64,000 nt of DNA. Source: Papaver somniferum (taxonomy: Eukaryota; Streptophyta; Magnoliopsida; Ranunculales; Papaveraceae). The stretch is taken from contig NC_039362.1 of NCBI RefSeq assembly GCF_003573695.1, positions 2,206,929 to 2,270,928 of the forward strand, read 5' to 3'. Position 1 is the first letter of the stretch. Each line of letters opens with the position of its first letter. Made by a program: the position numbers and the translations under genes. The notes beneath the pieces were generated by a model that searched no databases, was not told the DNA's origin, and saw only the letters and a list, made by a program, of their open reading frames with translations. This document shows positions 1 to 12,635 of the stretch, in pieces.

Positions 1-1922
1 ATAACAGCTATATAACGTCCTCTGAGAATGTCTCAATGATTGGAATGAGAGTTTATATTACATAACCATGTATTCCTTAATCCGAAGTTTTCGAACTTTG
101 TTGATTGAGAGAAACCGGAGGAATTGGCTTTGCCAAGTCCGCGAACTGACGGAAGTTCTCGACCGAGAATTTCTTCTGGGATTTTCCAACAACTCGTTTA
201 CGTGTAAGTCCGCGAACTCAGTCCGCTAACCTAGTCCGCGAACTGGCGAAAGTCTCCTTGCCGAGATTTTCTGCTGAGTTTGGAAAACTCCACCGGTTGT
301 CTTAAGTCCGCAAACCTGTTTGTGAACTTAAGTGGTTATGATCTAAAGATGTGCTCTGAACATGAAACTTAAACTACTAAAGAATGCTTTATGCAAACCG
401 TGGCTATAAAGTTCATGAGACGATTCAATCGAATCGAATCATCTTTGTTTCAATTGTGTCTTGTGTAGTTACATAAGATCTCATAGCAATTGACAACTCT
501 TTAACTAGTTCATTTGAGTCAATTGAACTAGTGATGGTGAAGAAGAACAAGGTTAATATGAAATGCTCATATGGTTAACCTTTTGGGTTACTATGTTGAA
601 CCAACATACACGTACACGTTGGGGCATGGTTTTCACAAACCCAGTAAACGTCTACCCAAGTGTGTGTGACAAGCTAAGTTTTCGATCTAACGGTTGAGAA
701 ATATTAGCTTGAATCTAAATCAGGTTTTCATCTGACGGTGAATATGGATTGCTTTGTAACTAAGGCAAAACCCTGATTTTAAGGCTATATAAAGGAGACA
801 TCTAGCATTGTGCAAAACTAATCCCCACACGTCTGTGTGATACTAGTGCGCTCGCTAGAGTCGATTCTCCTTTAACCTTTGGTTTTCTTCTCTAAAACCA
901 GGTTAACGACTTAAAGACTTCATTGGGATTATGAAGCCAGACCGATACTACTTTTATCGTAGTTATGTGACCTGATCTTGTATCTTCTATCGTTCGAGTA
1001 CAATCTTTGATTGGCTTGAGATCGTGAGAGTTCTCCGATAGGCAAGATAAAGAAGTCGCAAACATCTTCGTATCACTGTTTGTGATTCCTCGACAAACCG
1101 CCTATGTAGTTAGGAAGGATTTTATAGAGTTGATTGATTAATCTAGGCTGTTCTTCGGGAATATAAGACCGGATTATCAATTGGTTCATGTTCACCTTGA
1201 TTTCATATCTTAAGACAGAGAAAAACCTAGGGTTTATCTGTGGGAGACAGATTTATCCTTTAATAGAGTTTTCTGTGTGAGACAGATTTGTTTATTATCA
1301 AGTCTGCAATATTGGGTTGCAACAACTCTTTGTTGTGGGTGAGATCAGCTAAGGGAATCAAGTGCGCAGTATCATGCTGGGATCAGAGGCCTAGGATTAC
1401 AACTGTACCTTGGATCGGTGGGAGACTGATTGGGGTTCAACTATAGTCCAGTCCGAAGTTAGCTTGGAGTAGGCTAGTGTCTGTAGCGGCTTAGTACAAT
1501 GTGTATTCAATCTGGACTAGGTCCCGCGGTTTTTCTGCATTTGCGGTTTCCTCGTTAACAAAACTTCTAGTGTCTGTGTTATTTCTTTTCCGCATTATGT
1601 TCTATATAATTGAAATAATATAGGTTATGCGTTCGTGATCATCAATTGGAAATCCAAACTTTGGTTTTTGATTGATATTGATTGATCCTTGGACATTGGT
1701 CTTTGGTACCGTCCAAGCTATTCCTTGTATTTGATAAAGACTCGCTATTGTTTTTAGCTTGAGTAAAAATCAAATCAAGAGAGAGATATTAACTCTATGA
1801 GATACTTTTATCTAGATTGAGTCTGACTGTCTAGTTGATTCTCTAGCAAAGTATTTCGGAGTTAGTCCATACAGATTTCTAAGCGAAATATTGGGTGGTG
1901 TTGTTAGACCCCCGCTTTTTCA
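1..1922 (+). mobile_element. S1: SIRE-like copia LTR, 3' LTR or solo LTR, start lies outside window
   Basis: The segment matches, in opposite orientation, the complete LTR at 12636-15195. It ends in the family terminus GACCCCCGC...TTTTCA at 1922. No tRNA primer site follows, so this is a 3' LTR or a solo LTR. At 1923 the sequence changes abruptly to an opposite-strand LTR of the same family, meaning S1 landed inside that LTR. Comparison with S2 suggests the window starts about 470 bases into the LTR. Near 135-250 the phrase TCCGCGAACT recurs, a small motif array. Short reading frames here are not coding. Confidence 0.75.
786..794 (+). promoter_or_regulatory. TATA box of S1 LTR
   Basis: TATATAAAG lies in the middle of the LTR, where a U3/R junction is expected. 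The same box is at 13748-13756 on the minus strand in the related S4 LTR. Confidence 0.55.
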
Positions 1923-2614
1923 GAACTTTTGCCAGTTAGCGGACTGAGTTCGCGGACTTGGATCACACCACCATGCCGGTTCTCTTGATCAACAAAGTTC
2001 ACAAACTTCGGTTCAAGGAATAAGGACTTATACATATATGTGTTTCCACAACAATGCTTATATCCTACAATGGTTATATAATCTAAACTCTCATTTCAAA
2101 CTTTGAATCATTCTTAGAGGACGTTGATATTCTATAGTTGTTATTCACAAACTTTTTTCGTCAAAGTAAGCAATTTTCAAAGTGATTGAAACTTGTCATG
2201 ACTTTCGTCACTAGGTAAAGATGAACTTGGCTAAAGCGAAAGCTTACCAATACATATTTCGAGAAATAGATAGGCGAGATAAACTCGGCTGGAAATATCA
2301 AATGTGTATAATCTAAGTCTATATAGCAAAACGACTTTTTTCTCATGATAGGAGATAAATAGACTTTTGAGTGATAGATAAGTTCAAGTCTCCACATACC
2401 TTTTAGTAGATGAAGATCCACTGGTTCCTTGAGTAGTCCTTCGTCTTATATGATGATTTCCATGGAGTTCTTGAGGTCAACTACACTTTTTATCCTAGTC
2501 CGAGACCTTAGCTATAGTAGACTAGAAATCAAGACTTATAGTTTTGATCACTAACATTGAAAAACATGTTTGAGATAGAACCGCATGCGAGTTCTACCGA
2601 GCAATGCTCTAACA
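1923..2614 (-). mobile_element. S2: outer part of a minus-strand SIRE-like LTR
   Basis: On the minus strand this begins TGTTAGAGCATTGCTCGG at 2614, the conserved start of the family, and covers about the first 690 bases of an LTR. It resembles 14500-15195 closely. The rest is displaced to the left of the window by the insertion of S1. Its outer end abuts the interior of the S3 5' LTR, so S2 inserted into S3. S1 (about 1-220) and S2 (about 1923-2140) carry the same LTR stretch in opposite orientation. Confidence 0.75.
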
Positions 2615-4490
2615 AGAAACCATATATATGTGGGGAACCGATCCTAGTACCTAGTCAACCGAATTTTGGTAACTAGCATGACTGTGCAAAGTACTCACAT
2701 GAAGGTAGAACTGAAACTTGTTTTGGTAGAACCGTGAAACCCATGTTTGGTGATTGAGTGTTCTTGATCAATCACGTAGTTCTTGAAAGTCAGATGAACC
2801 AATTCTAAACTTGTTTGGAAGTGTGGCAAATCGGTTTCAAGATTGTAAGTATGAAAGAGGACTTACAAAGTAAAGATGTCGACATACGTTGAACATGTAT
2901 GGTAACACTTATCTTTAATTGTTCAAAGATAGCTAAAGGAAGAAAATCCCGGATCAAAAAATAAGTTGAGAATCTTTTAATTAAGGTTTTTAATTTTATT
3001 TTTGGAAAATGAAAATTAGTAATGTGGATTTACTAGTTGGAGATTTTTCTAAGAGATTTTCGGCCATTATTGGACAAAGCATTTCCAGGAATTATGGGAA
3101 CCGAATCTGGAATATATTGCATATCTTGAGAATATTTTCTTTTTTGGAAATTCCTTGGTGTCTAAACTTCCTTGTCTATAAATATCAAAGTTTGCATTTC
3201 GAGCAAACTAATCCTCAGAGCCAGCAAAACTACCTCAGTTCTGTTGTTACCGGTGGAGCCGCCTATTCGGAGAGGAAAGTAACCTAATTAGGAGAAATCT
3301 CTTACGGCCGCTCGGTTTAAAGACTTCTTTGGGATTGATAAGCTCTATTAGTACCGTTGGTGGGAAACTAGATAATTGCGGTTCATATTTTGTTTTTGAT
3401 TGATTTGATTGACTAACGGTGGTTGAACTTTGATTGCACCTAGTTTGTTTATGCTTGAGAATCTTCTCTTTTGATATAAGAATCACTCAAACTATATCGA
3501 AGTTTCGACGGGGATCTTTAGACTGTTTGTAGATCTAAAGAAGTCTTGTGATAATCCATTGTTAACAGAATTCGTTCTGTGCGTGATTGATCACAAGAGA
3601 TTCAAGTTGATTGTGTTAGGTGTTTGTTGAAGATCTAAGAAGACTTTGAAGATTTCTGATTTGGGTTCATAATCTTTGGTGTGCACAATACTTGTTTCAG
3701 TAAAAGAGGATCCAACTATAATCGGTTTATCCTTGTAGTAGATTGGATTGATTAGTTGTGTAGATCGACATCAATACATTCATTGTGATTAAAAGTATTG
3801 ATTGAAAAATCTTAACAATTACTTTGGTAGTTGATGATAAGATATATCTAAGAACCTGAGAAATGAGTTTATTGAGATAAACAAAAGATCCTTTTGTCGA
3901 ACTCACACCACTTGGTTGAAAAGAGTTGATACCAAACAGATTTGTTGTTCCTTTATTGTTTGGAATACGAACCAAAGGAATTGTTCCAAGTACGTGACTT
4001 ATTACAGGTCGGAGGCGTGGGAATACAAACGGAACCAGGTGAAGTATAGGTTTAGTTGCTTGGTGTCAACTATACGAAGTTGGTTTGATTTTGTATAGCG
4101 GCTTAATCCTGAGAGTATTCAATTTTGGACAAGGTACTGGGATTTTTCTGCATTTGCGGCTTCCTCATTAACAAAATCTTGTTGTGTCATTTACTTTTAT
4201 TTTCCGCAATTACAATTATTGTTATTATAATTTAAAGTAAATTACACAAAAGTTAATTCCTGTTTACTTGATAGTAATCCTATTGTGTTTGGGTAAGTCT
4301 GAACCTTTTATTAAGTAAACATACTTCGTTGTTGTATTGTCTCGATATCGTATACATAGACGATCACACGAAGTGTGAACCGATTTGTTGTATTGTCTCG
4401 ACTCAGTCCATAGACAATCACTTTCGGAGAAAGGACTTATAGGTGGAAAAGTTTTAGATTGAGGTATATTTGGGTACCCTCGTCTTTTCA
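2615..4490 (+). mobile_element. S3: 5' LTR, first part displaced by S2
   Basis: Homologous to 9105-11006 in the S3 3' LTR and lacking the first roughly 860 bases, which should lie left of the window beyond S1 and S2. It contains TATAAATA at 3177-3184 and ends GGTACCCTCGTCTTTTCA immediately before the primer-binding site. Near 2630-2760 it has AACCGATCCTAGTACC-type repeats. Confidence 0.85.
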
Positions 4491-4491
4491 A

Positions 4492-4507
4492 TTGGTATCA
4501 GAGCAGG
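4492..4507 (+). other. S3 primer-binding site (initiator Met tRNA)
   Basis: TTGGTATCAGAGCAGG begins one base after the LTR end. TGGTATCAGAGC is the standard plant complement to the 3' end of initiator tRNA-Met, used by most plant copia elements. It fixes the orientation and LTR boundary of S3. Confidence 0.9.
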
Positions 4508-4560
4508 CAAACACGAAAAGATCTAACAATCTGTGTTTGGTGCGATCCAACCTATAAGAC

Positions 4561-6090
4561 ATGAGTCAAAGTAGAGTTAAGAGAGAGCGAAAACTAAAGA
4601 AAGACTCAGTTAATGTATCTCAAGAGGTTATTAAACCACACACAGAATCTGTTGGTAAGCAATTGCTTACTTACAGAAAGATATATGAGAAAAATCGGGA
4701 TGATTTTAAAGTATTGACTATTGAATGTGAAAGGATGTTTCAAAATCACAAAAAGTTTAGGGAAGATATTTCTCAAAAAATACAGGGTCTTGAAGAAAAA
4801 GCAAACGCTAGTCTCTCTCAAGCAGAGTTGTTAAAAAGGGAGCGTGATGCTGCTCTTGAAAAAATTCTCTTGTTGGAAGAGAAACTTGCTGAATTTGATG
4901 CAAGGATTAACACTCAACAAAAGAGTTTTGTAGAAAAGGAAGGTGAATATCTCTCACGAGAAAAATGCCTTGAGGCTAGTCTAGTTGGTGCCCTTGATAA
5001 AATCAAGACGTTGGAAGAAGAAAATTTGAACTTGAAAAAGTTCAGTGATAGCACAAACAATTTAACCTCAATGTTAGAAGCAAGTAGAAATCATCGTGAT
5101 ACACGAGGATTGGGATAGAAGGGAATAGATGCTTCAAATATTAGCAAAGAGGTAAAATTCGTTAAAGCTACAAATTCTTCTAAACCATAGGCTTCCACCG
5201 ATGTAAAAGATGCTCGTACTTCTTGTAAAGAAGTAAAACCAGTCAAGCCTAAGTATCGTGTTCAACCAGCAACAATAAAAGAGAGCACTTCTTCTAATGT
5301 CAAGAAACCAACAATGTTGAACAAAGAAATGAAGAAGAAGAAGAAGAAGAAGAAGAAAAATTGTCAAGCTCCAATGCAAGAGGATCCACAAAAAGGTAAC
5401 ATTAAAAATCAGACTTCGTATGTTACTAAGCATTGTTGTATTGTGGTAATAAAGGGCATGTGGAATGGAGATGCAATATTCGTAAGATAAAAGATACACT
5501 TTCTTTCGTATCAAACGAATTGGCTAAGATTTCTCCCCAAAGGAACTCGGATCGATATTGTCCTAAGTTTAGGAAAAATAATTGTTATAATGATAGTACA
5601 AGTTTTGCATATCGCTCGACAAGGTCATCTCATAAAAGACCGGAATATAGAAAGAGATATAACTTTGTAAATGCAAAGACAAGATCTGATGTTCCAAACT
5701 GGAGAAAGGGTGTTTCGTAAAATTTTCAAAAGGACAATGATCTTAATGGTATGAAGGAGAAAGCTTCTCCAGCGAAACCCAACTCTAAATGGGTCCCAAA
5801 GTCCTCCATAGCCAAGAAGGGACCAAAAGTTAGTCACAAGAATGACTCTCAACTGTTAATTGCTGGTGACAATAATTACAAGAGTTTTCTTGAAAGACTA
5901 AAGAAAGACATCACGTCTGAAAATCTCTTGTACTAGTGAATGTTGTGATAATGACACTCTTCATCACAAGTCAAAGAAGAAAAACAAGAGATGGAACAAG
6001 AGAAAACAAACCAAGCAAGAGGTCAAAAATGATGATTCTGTCTTAGTCACTCGTGACGAACAAGACAAGGCTCAACTCAACACAACCTAG
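4561..6090 (+). pseudogene. S3 gag, decayed, SIRE-like copia
   Basis: The frame opens with MSQSRVKRERKLKKDSVNV 54 bases after the primer site. Residues about 40-170 are a long heptad-rich coiled coil, then the family signature SRNHRDTRGLG. The frame then hits stops near 5118 and 5190, passes a lysine run, and shifts near 5430 into YCGNKGHVEWRC, the end of a CCHC zinc knuckle. A basic RNA-binding-like tail follows, with another stop near 5718, a further shift near 5940, and a final LNTT stop at 6090. The S4 gag ends in the same LNTT. Gag would coat element RNA in cytoplasmic particles. No protease, integrase or reverse transcriptase follows, so the element is gag-only. The SIRE assignment rests on gag style, iMet primer and purine tract. 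Confidence 0.8.
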
Positions 6091-8236
6091 TTGTGTTAGA
6101 ATGTGCATGCTCACCTTGGTGCTTAATCTTTTGAAAGGTGAGGAAGCACATGAAAAACTGAGCACATGATCTCTCGGTTATTATATGACTAATTAACATC
6201 TTTAGAGAGATTTATTTTCTTCTATACTCATACGACCTTCTCTGTCTATATTTGAGCCTTTGATGGAAACGATAATTTGGAGTTTATGATGTTGATATCT
6301 ACTGATCATATTTGTATAGCTCTTGTTTTTACGGTTAAAACGAGCCAAAAATCACTAAATTCGGACATCGTATGCAAAAGTTATGTCAAAAACAGTTTAG
6401 TATTGTGATCCTTCACTAGCAACACATGGGGTACCAATCCTAGTGAGAGGTACAATACGAAGGAGTGTAAAACTGTTTTGCCTATAACTTCTTCGTCTGA
6501 ACTCGAAATGACCTCATTCTTTTTGCGTTAGTTTCGAAATTCAATTCCCTACAAGATAGAGGTAGTTGCAATACTTGATTCCTTTTTGAATATTTATGGT
6601 GTATTGCAAATTGATTTATGAGATGTATGTTTTCGGTTTTTATAACCTTAATATTGGATCTCATATTTTGTGAACCCTTATGGTTTGGGTGAGTTTTTGG
6701 TTTAGCAGGATTAAGTTCTAGCCCATGTTGGTAGGCTTTATCAAAGGATCATGAGGGGTTATGATTGAAACAATATGTGAAAAAGTCACAATATGTTGAA
6801 TCGTTTGGTTTAGCATAAAAGCATATGTGTTTCAGGGTTTTCAACTTTTGCTTGCAATAGTTAAAAACCAATTTTCAACCTTTCTCTGGTAAATTTTGGT
6901 TGTTGTTATTCTTGTGTTTTGCATAAGGATGACAACATAATGATATTTCGATATCAATTCTCCCTAGAAGAAGATGCAAACATATTGGAGAAGAGGATGC
7001 GAAATTTGAGGTAACGAGTTAGTTAATCTTTTTCCTATTTAAGAAAAGCCTGATTTTATTGCATATATTTATTACTTTTTCTTAACAAAATTTCGGTACA
7101 ATTGATGTTTTATTCCATTATGTGTGTATGGATGTGTGGGTGATTCAATTGGTTCCGGTTAAGAAAACTATTGTTATCTTTCTTTATTGTTTGGTATCAA
7201 TCGTTTAGGCTTACAAAATTTCGGTGCAATTGCGGTGCTTTAATGTCTATGATGTTTCAATTGCTTCCGTTGAGGTGAATAATTATGCAAGTTGATTTAT
7301 TTGGTTTTTATGAATTATTTATGGCTTAACGAAAGAAAAGGTCTACGAGATGAATTGTTTAGTCCAACTCGATTCCGGATAAGAGAATCTAAGTTATTTC
7401 TGATCTTAGTTAGACTTATCAAAGAGGAGGTTTCGGTTATTCAAGTCTAATCGAATGCCTTAACAAGAAATGCTAGTTAACTAACCTAGTACTTGTCTTG
7501 TTTAAAACTTAAAGGTCTAAGTTATATGGATAACTAGAACCTGATGAGAGAAATAGAGTTATCTTTATTTTGGTATTATCGAACAAGCGATTGTATTTGT
7601 AAAATGGATTTAGCAAAGGAACTAAGGTGCTTAGTCGATATTTGGTTTGCTAAACTATTAGGGAAAACTGTTGCGGGTAATTGTTTCCTTGGTAACATAT
7701 CAAAACAAAATTACTTTGTAGTCTCGGTTGTAATATTGGTTATAAAAAATGGTGTGTGGAACCCTCGTGCTTAACTCTATAGGTTGCAAGTCTTGTGAGA
7801 TTTGTAAGATCCTTTCGGTTTGTCCATTATTTTTTCATTTCTTTGTCATTTTGTGACAAAAAGGGGGAGAAATATATGGAGTAAACAAGTGATAATGGTA
7901 TTAATTTATATTGACGGGTATCACTAAGGGAAAGGACATTGGTGCTTAAACGTTTATCTAACAAAAGAGTAAAAGCATAGACTAAGGAGGAGTAGCATAT
8001 CATATGATACTTGTAGTTATATGGACTAAAAAGGGAATAACAAGGACGTGTGGATTGAAAATCTATCTATCTTATGGGGGGGTATTAACTTTGTTATTAA
8101 AATGTCAACAACGGCATTTATGGATTGAATGTATACATGTTATTGTGTTGTTGAATTCGGGAATCAAGCGTATGTGTAAAGAATTCTTGTGATTTGTTTA
8201 TCCATATGATGTAAGAGTTGTGTCACTAAAATTGAC
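6091..8236 (+). other. S3 internal non-coding region between gag and the polypurine tract
   Basis: This 2.1 kb stretch should hold pol in an autonomous element, but I see no protease, integrase, RT or RNase H motif on either strand. It is AT-rich with scattered short frames. Its right end has phrases typical of SIRE-type 3' internal regions, including a second purine tract at 7857-7870. A diverged relative of its end appears at about 56085-56330. Confidence 0.7.
7857..7870 (+). other. Second, internal polypurine tract-like site in S3
   Basis: CAAAAAGGGGGAGA lies about 380 bases before the true polypurine tract and has the same G-run core. It could be a second plus-strand priming site or the relic of an old LTR junction. 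Confidence 0.45.
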
Positions 8237-8247
8237 AAAGGGGGAGA
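8237..8247 (+). other. S3 polypurine tract
   Basis: AAAGGGGGAGA sits directly before the TGTTAG start of the 3' LTR. This is where plus-strand DNA synthesis is primed during reverse transcription. Confidence 0.85.
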
Positions 8248-8248
8248 T

Positions 8249-11006
8249 TGTTAGATCATACCTCGGTTGAACCCACCAAGTGTTGGTATGTCAAGTTTGG
8301 TTGTCATATTTTAGTGAGCCAAAACTCATTTAAAGAGTCGCTTGATTATGTACTAGAGTCAACTTCGTATAGGTTAGCTTGAAAGTAAGGAGCTACAACG
8401 ACAACATCATCCTTCCACTTGAGGTTAGTGATATTTGACTTGAACTGTTTCATTCCCTAACATATATTTCAAGTCGTTCATATTGAAAACATAACTGCGA
8501 AGCATGAACGATTACACTCTAGTTAGACATAGTATTAAGGAATATAATACGAGGTTTATTGCTTAACCATTAAACTTTGTATATAAGATATCAACATAAT
8601 TGTTTGAATGTTATTGTGATTATGTATGGGTATAAGGTGAAGATTTCATCCTAGGAAACAATGTTTTACATTTGTTTAAAGGAAGTAAATTCATGAACTT
8701 GTTTTGTGAATCGAAAGGGAAATCTCCAGGCATTGTATTGTTCTTCATTGCATATCTTTTGAACTATCAATATGTGTGATTAGTATAACCGCTCATGACT
8801 TGTTTATGTTCTTGGTAAAACTATTCACAAAGGCCTGACTTTTGTATTGGTATGACTTTTATTAGTGAAACCGATCTTAAGTAATCACCTAAGATGGTAT
8901 GATCGATTTAGTGTTATTGGTATAACCGACACTGGGTAAATGGGAACCGATCCTAGTAAGAGGCGCAACCTATCACAAAGTGGAATCGACCCTTGTATGA
9001 GGTCCATCAAGTGTTTAGTAGAAAGGGGAACCGATCCTATGGACATGTGCAACATGTTTTTAGGCAAAGGGGTATCGATCCTATGGACATGTGCAACAAG
9101 TACAAGTTAGATACCATATATATGTGGGAAACCGATCCTAGTACCTAGTCAACCGAATTTTGGTAACTAGCGTGACTATGCAAAGTACTCACATGGAGGT
9201 AAAACCGAAACTTGTTTTGGTAGAACCGTAAAACCCATGTTTGGTGATTGAGTGTTCTTGATCAATCACGTAGTTCTTTAAAGTCATATGAACCAATTCT
9301 AAACTTGTTTGGAAGTGTAGCAAATCGGTTTAAATATTGTAAGTATGAAAGAGGGCTTACAAAGATGTCGACATACTTTGAACATGTGCAGTAACACTTA
9401 TCTTTAATTGTTCAAAGATATTCCTTAATAGCTAAAGGAAGGAAATCCCGGATCGAAAAATAAGTTGAGAATCTTTTAATTAAGGTTTTTAATTTTATTT
9501 TTGGAAAATGAAAATTAGTAATGTGCATTTACTAGTTGGAGACTTTTCTAAGAGATTTTTGGTCATTATTTGGACAAATCATCAGGAATTATGGAAACCG
9601 AATTTGGAATATATTGCATATCTTGAGAATATTTTCGGTTTTGGAAATTCCTTGGTGTCCAAACTTCCTTGTTTATAAATATCAAAGTTTGCATTTCGAG
9701 GAAACTAAACCTCGGAGCCAGCAAAACTACCTCAGTTGTGTTGTTACTGGTGGAGCTGCCTATTCGGAGAGGAAAGTAACCTAATTAGGCAAAATCTCTT
9801 ACAGCCGCTCGGTTTACAGAGTTCTTTGGGATTAAGAAGCTCTATTAGTACAGTTGGTGGGAAACTAGATAATTGCGGTTTATCTTTTGTTTTCGATTGA
9901 TTTGATTGACTAACAGTGGTTGAACTTTGATTGCACCTAGTTTTTTTATGCTTCGGAATCTTCTCTTTTGATATAAGATTCACTAAAACTAAATCGAAGT
10001 TTCGACGGGGATCTTTAGACTGTTTGTAGATCTAAAGACGTCTTGTGATAATCCATTGTTAACAGACTCCGTTCTGTGCGTGATTGATCACAAGAGGTTC
10101 AAGTTGATTGTGTGCAGGTGTTTATTGAAGATCTCAGAAGATTTGAAGACAAAGAAAACTTTGAAGATTTCTGATTTGGGTTCATAATATTTGGTGTGCA
10201 CAATACTTGTTTCGGTAAAAGAGGATCCAACCATAATCGTTTTATCCTTGTGGTAGATTGGATTGATTAGTTGTGTAGATCGGCATCAATACAATTCTTT
10301 GTGATTAAAAGTATTGATTGCAAAATCTTAACAATTACTTTGGTAGTTGATGATAAGATAGATCTAAGAACCTGACAAATGAGTTTATTGAGATAAACAG
10401 AAGAGCCTTTTGTCGAACTCACATCACTTGATTGAAAAGAGTTGATACCAAACAGATTTGTTATTCCTTTACTGTTTGGAATACGAACCAAAGGAATTGT
10501 TCCAAGTACGTGACTTATTACAGGTCGGAGGCGTGGGAATACAGACGGAACTAGGTGAAATATATGTTTAGTTTCTTGGTCTCAACTATACGAAGTTGGT
10601 TTGATTTTGTATAGCGGCTTAATCCTGAGAGTATTCAATTCTGGATAAGGTCCTGGGGTTTTTCTGCATTTGCGGTTTCCTCGTTAAAAAAATCTTGCTA
10701 TGTCATTTACTTTTATTTTCCTCAATTATAATTGTTGTTATTATAATTTAAAATAAATTACACAAATTTTAATTCCTATTTACTTGATAGTAATCCTATT
10801 GTGTTTAGTTAAGTCCGAAGCTTTTATCAAGTAAACATACTTCGTTGTTGTATTGTCTCAAACTCGTATCCAGAGACGATCACACGAAGTGTGAACCAAT
10901 TTGTTGTATTGTCTCGACTCAGTCCATAGACAATCACTTTCGGAGAAAGGACTTATAGGTGGAAAAGTTTTAAATTGAGGTATATTTGGGTACCCTCGTC
11001 TTTTCA
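8249..11006 (+). mobile_element. S3: complete 3' LTR
   Basis: 2758 bp from TGTTAGATCATACC to CCTCGTCTTTTCA. The second two-thirds match the truncated 5' LTR at 2615-4490 with scattered substitutions and small indels. TATAAATA is at 9674-9681. Around 8870-9130 phrases built on AACCGATCCTA recur. Right after 11006 the sequence becomes the post-gag region of S4 on the minus strand, so S3 inserted there. The expected target duplicate on this side is ATCTG; its partner lies outside the window. Confidence 0.85.
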
Positions 11007-11084
11007 ATCTGTACGCCCCAATTCTCGTGCCCTCACCGTATACATAGCAGGGCATACCTTGGTGAGGATGCACTTACAACAGAA

Positions 11085-12578
11085 TCAAGTTGTGTTGAGG
11101 TGAACAATGTCTTGCTCACCACAAGTGACTTTTGGATTATCATGATAGAGATCGCTCTTAGAACCTTTCACATCCAAATCCATCTTTCCAAAGAAATTTT
11201 TAAGTTCCAACATCATGGATACTTCCTTCTTCATAGTCATGGAATTTTCTGGGAGATAATTCCTTTTCACACTCAAAACATCATTGAATTTCTTTGGTAT
11301 CCACTTCTGAGTGCATTTAAGAACAATATGAACCTTCTTCCCATTACTCTCTTCTAGGTTTCTAGAAAGAGAATTGGACTGACTATTCTTTTGCAAGTTA
11401 GACTTTCTCCAATTGGGAGCATCGGATCTTGTCTTCGTATTTACAAAGTAATCCTTTTGATAACCATTACTATTGTAAAAAGGCTTCGTATGACGTTTAT
11501 AGGCAAATCTAGGTATATCACAACAATGATTCCTTTTCCTAAAGGTTGGAAAGTTACAACCGGTAATGTTAATGGGATTTGCCTTAGCATATGACATTGG
11601 TTTCACAACGTCTTGCGATGCCCAAACAAGAACATCATGAAGTTTCTCATTCCTTATACTAAAAAGACATCTCCTTTCCACGTGACCTTTATTTCCGGAA
11701 TAGTGGAAAACATAAGGAATGTTATTACCTCGATCTGTATGTGCTGACTTTGGAGGTTAATATACATTGCTCTTTCGGACTTTAACTTTCGGTGAAGATA
11801 TTTCACTTTTCCCATCAGTGGAAACCTTTTGTTGAGAAGAATCACCAGCCTTGATAAATTTTACCTGTTTGCTAATGCTTGGAGCATCTATTCCCTTATA
11901 GCCCAATCCTCGTGTATCACGATGATTTTTACTTGCTCTTAGCATTGTGGTTAATTTGCTTGAACTAGTATTGAACTTTTTCAAGTCATCTTCCAACATC
12001 TTGATTTTATCAAGAGCAGCAGTTAAATCAGCCTCAAGGCGTTTTTCTCGAGCGAGATAAGCGTTTTCTCTATCATCAAAACTTGTTTGCTGGGAGTTAA
12101 TCCTTGCTTCAGATTCTGCAAGTTTCTCTTCCAACAAAAAATACTTTTGATAAAGATTACCACATTCAAGTGGCTTTATACGTAGGTTTTCCTCAGAATC
12201 CTTGAGGATCGATTCGTTAGAACGGTTTGAAACATAAACACCTGCGTAACATCTTCTCAATTTCTTGTTTTCTCAACAGAGAGGAGTCAGAAGAGGTGTG
12301 ACATGAGAAGTTGTCATCTTCTTCTTTTCCAATGAATTCAAAACCTTAACAAACTCTGAGACTTCCTCATCAACATCTCTATCGATATATGAATCACCTT
12401 CATCAAAAAGTTCATCTAATTGTTCTTCTAAGCGTATTTCCCAGACTTCAACAGGTTCTACGTTAAGACAATGTTTAGATACTGACCTAGATGTGATAGT
12501 TTTCTCAGGTGAATCCAAGCTTTGAGAATCATCTGGTAATTTATGAACTGGTACGTTATTAGATATAGACTTGTCCAT
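11085..12578 (-). pseudogene. S4 gag, decayed, SIRE-like copia
   Basis: Read from 12578 leftward, the protein starts MDKSISNNVPVHKLPDD, has an acidic segment and a coiled coil ending in the SKNHRDTRGLGY signature, then the motif region QVKFIKAGD. The zinc-knuckle remnant reads HYSGNKGHVERRC, where two cysteines of CCHC have been replaced. The tail shares TRSDAPNWRK with S3 and ends in LNTT at 11085. Three frame changes (near 12265, 11800, 11670) disable it. As in S3, nothing of pol follows. The region past the stop is cut at 11006 by S3. Confidence 0.8.
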
Positions 12579-12618
12579 AAAGATCAGATTGCTACAAACG
12601 AGGTCTTTAACGTGTTTT

Positions 12619-12634
12619 CCTGCTCTGATACCAA
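12619..12634 (-). other. S4 primer-binding site (initiator Met tRNA)
   Basis: The minus strand reads TTGGTATCAGAGCAGG one base after the LTR end at 12636. This identifies the flanking repeat as a 5' LTR on the minus strand. Confidence 0.9.
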
Positions 12635-12635
12635 T

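Noticed and set aside
5134..5514. Leucine-rich minus-strand frame opposite the S3 gag
   Set aside because: Mirror of the lysine-rich gag segment; no counterpart in S4 or S5.
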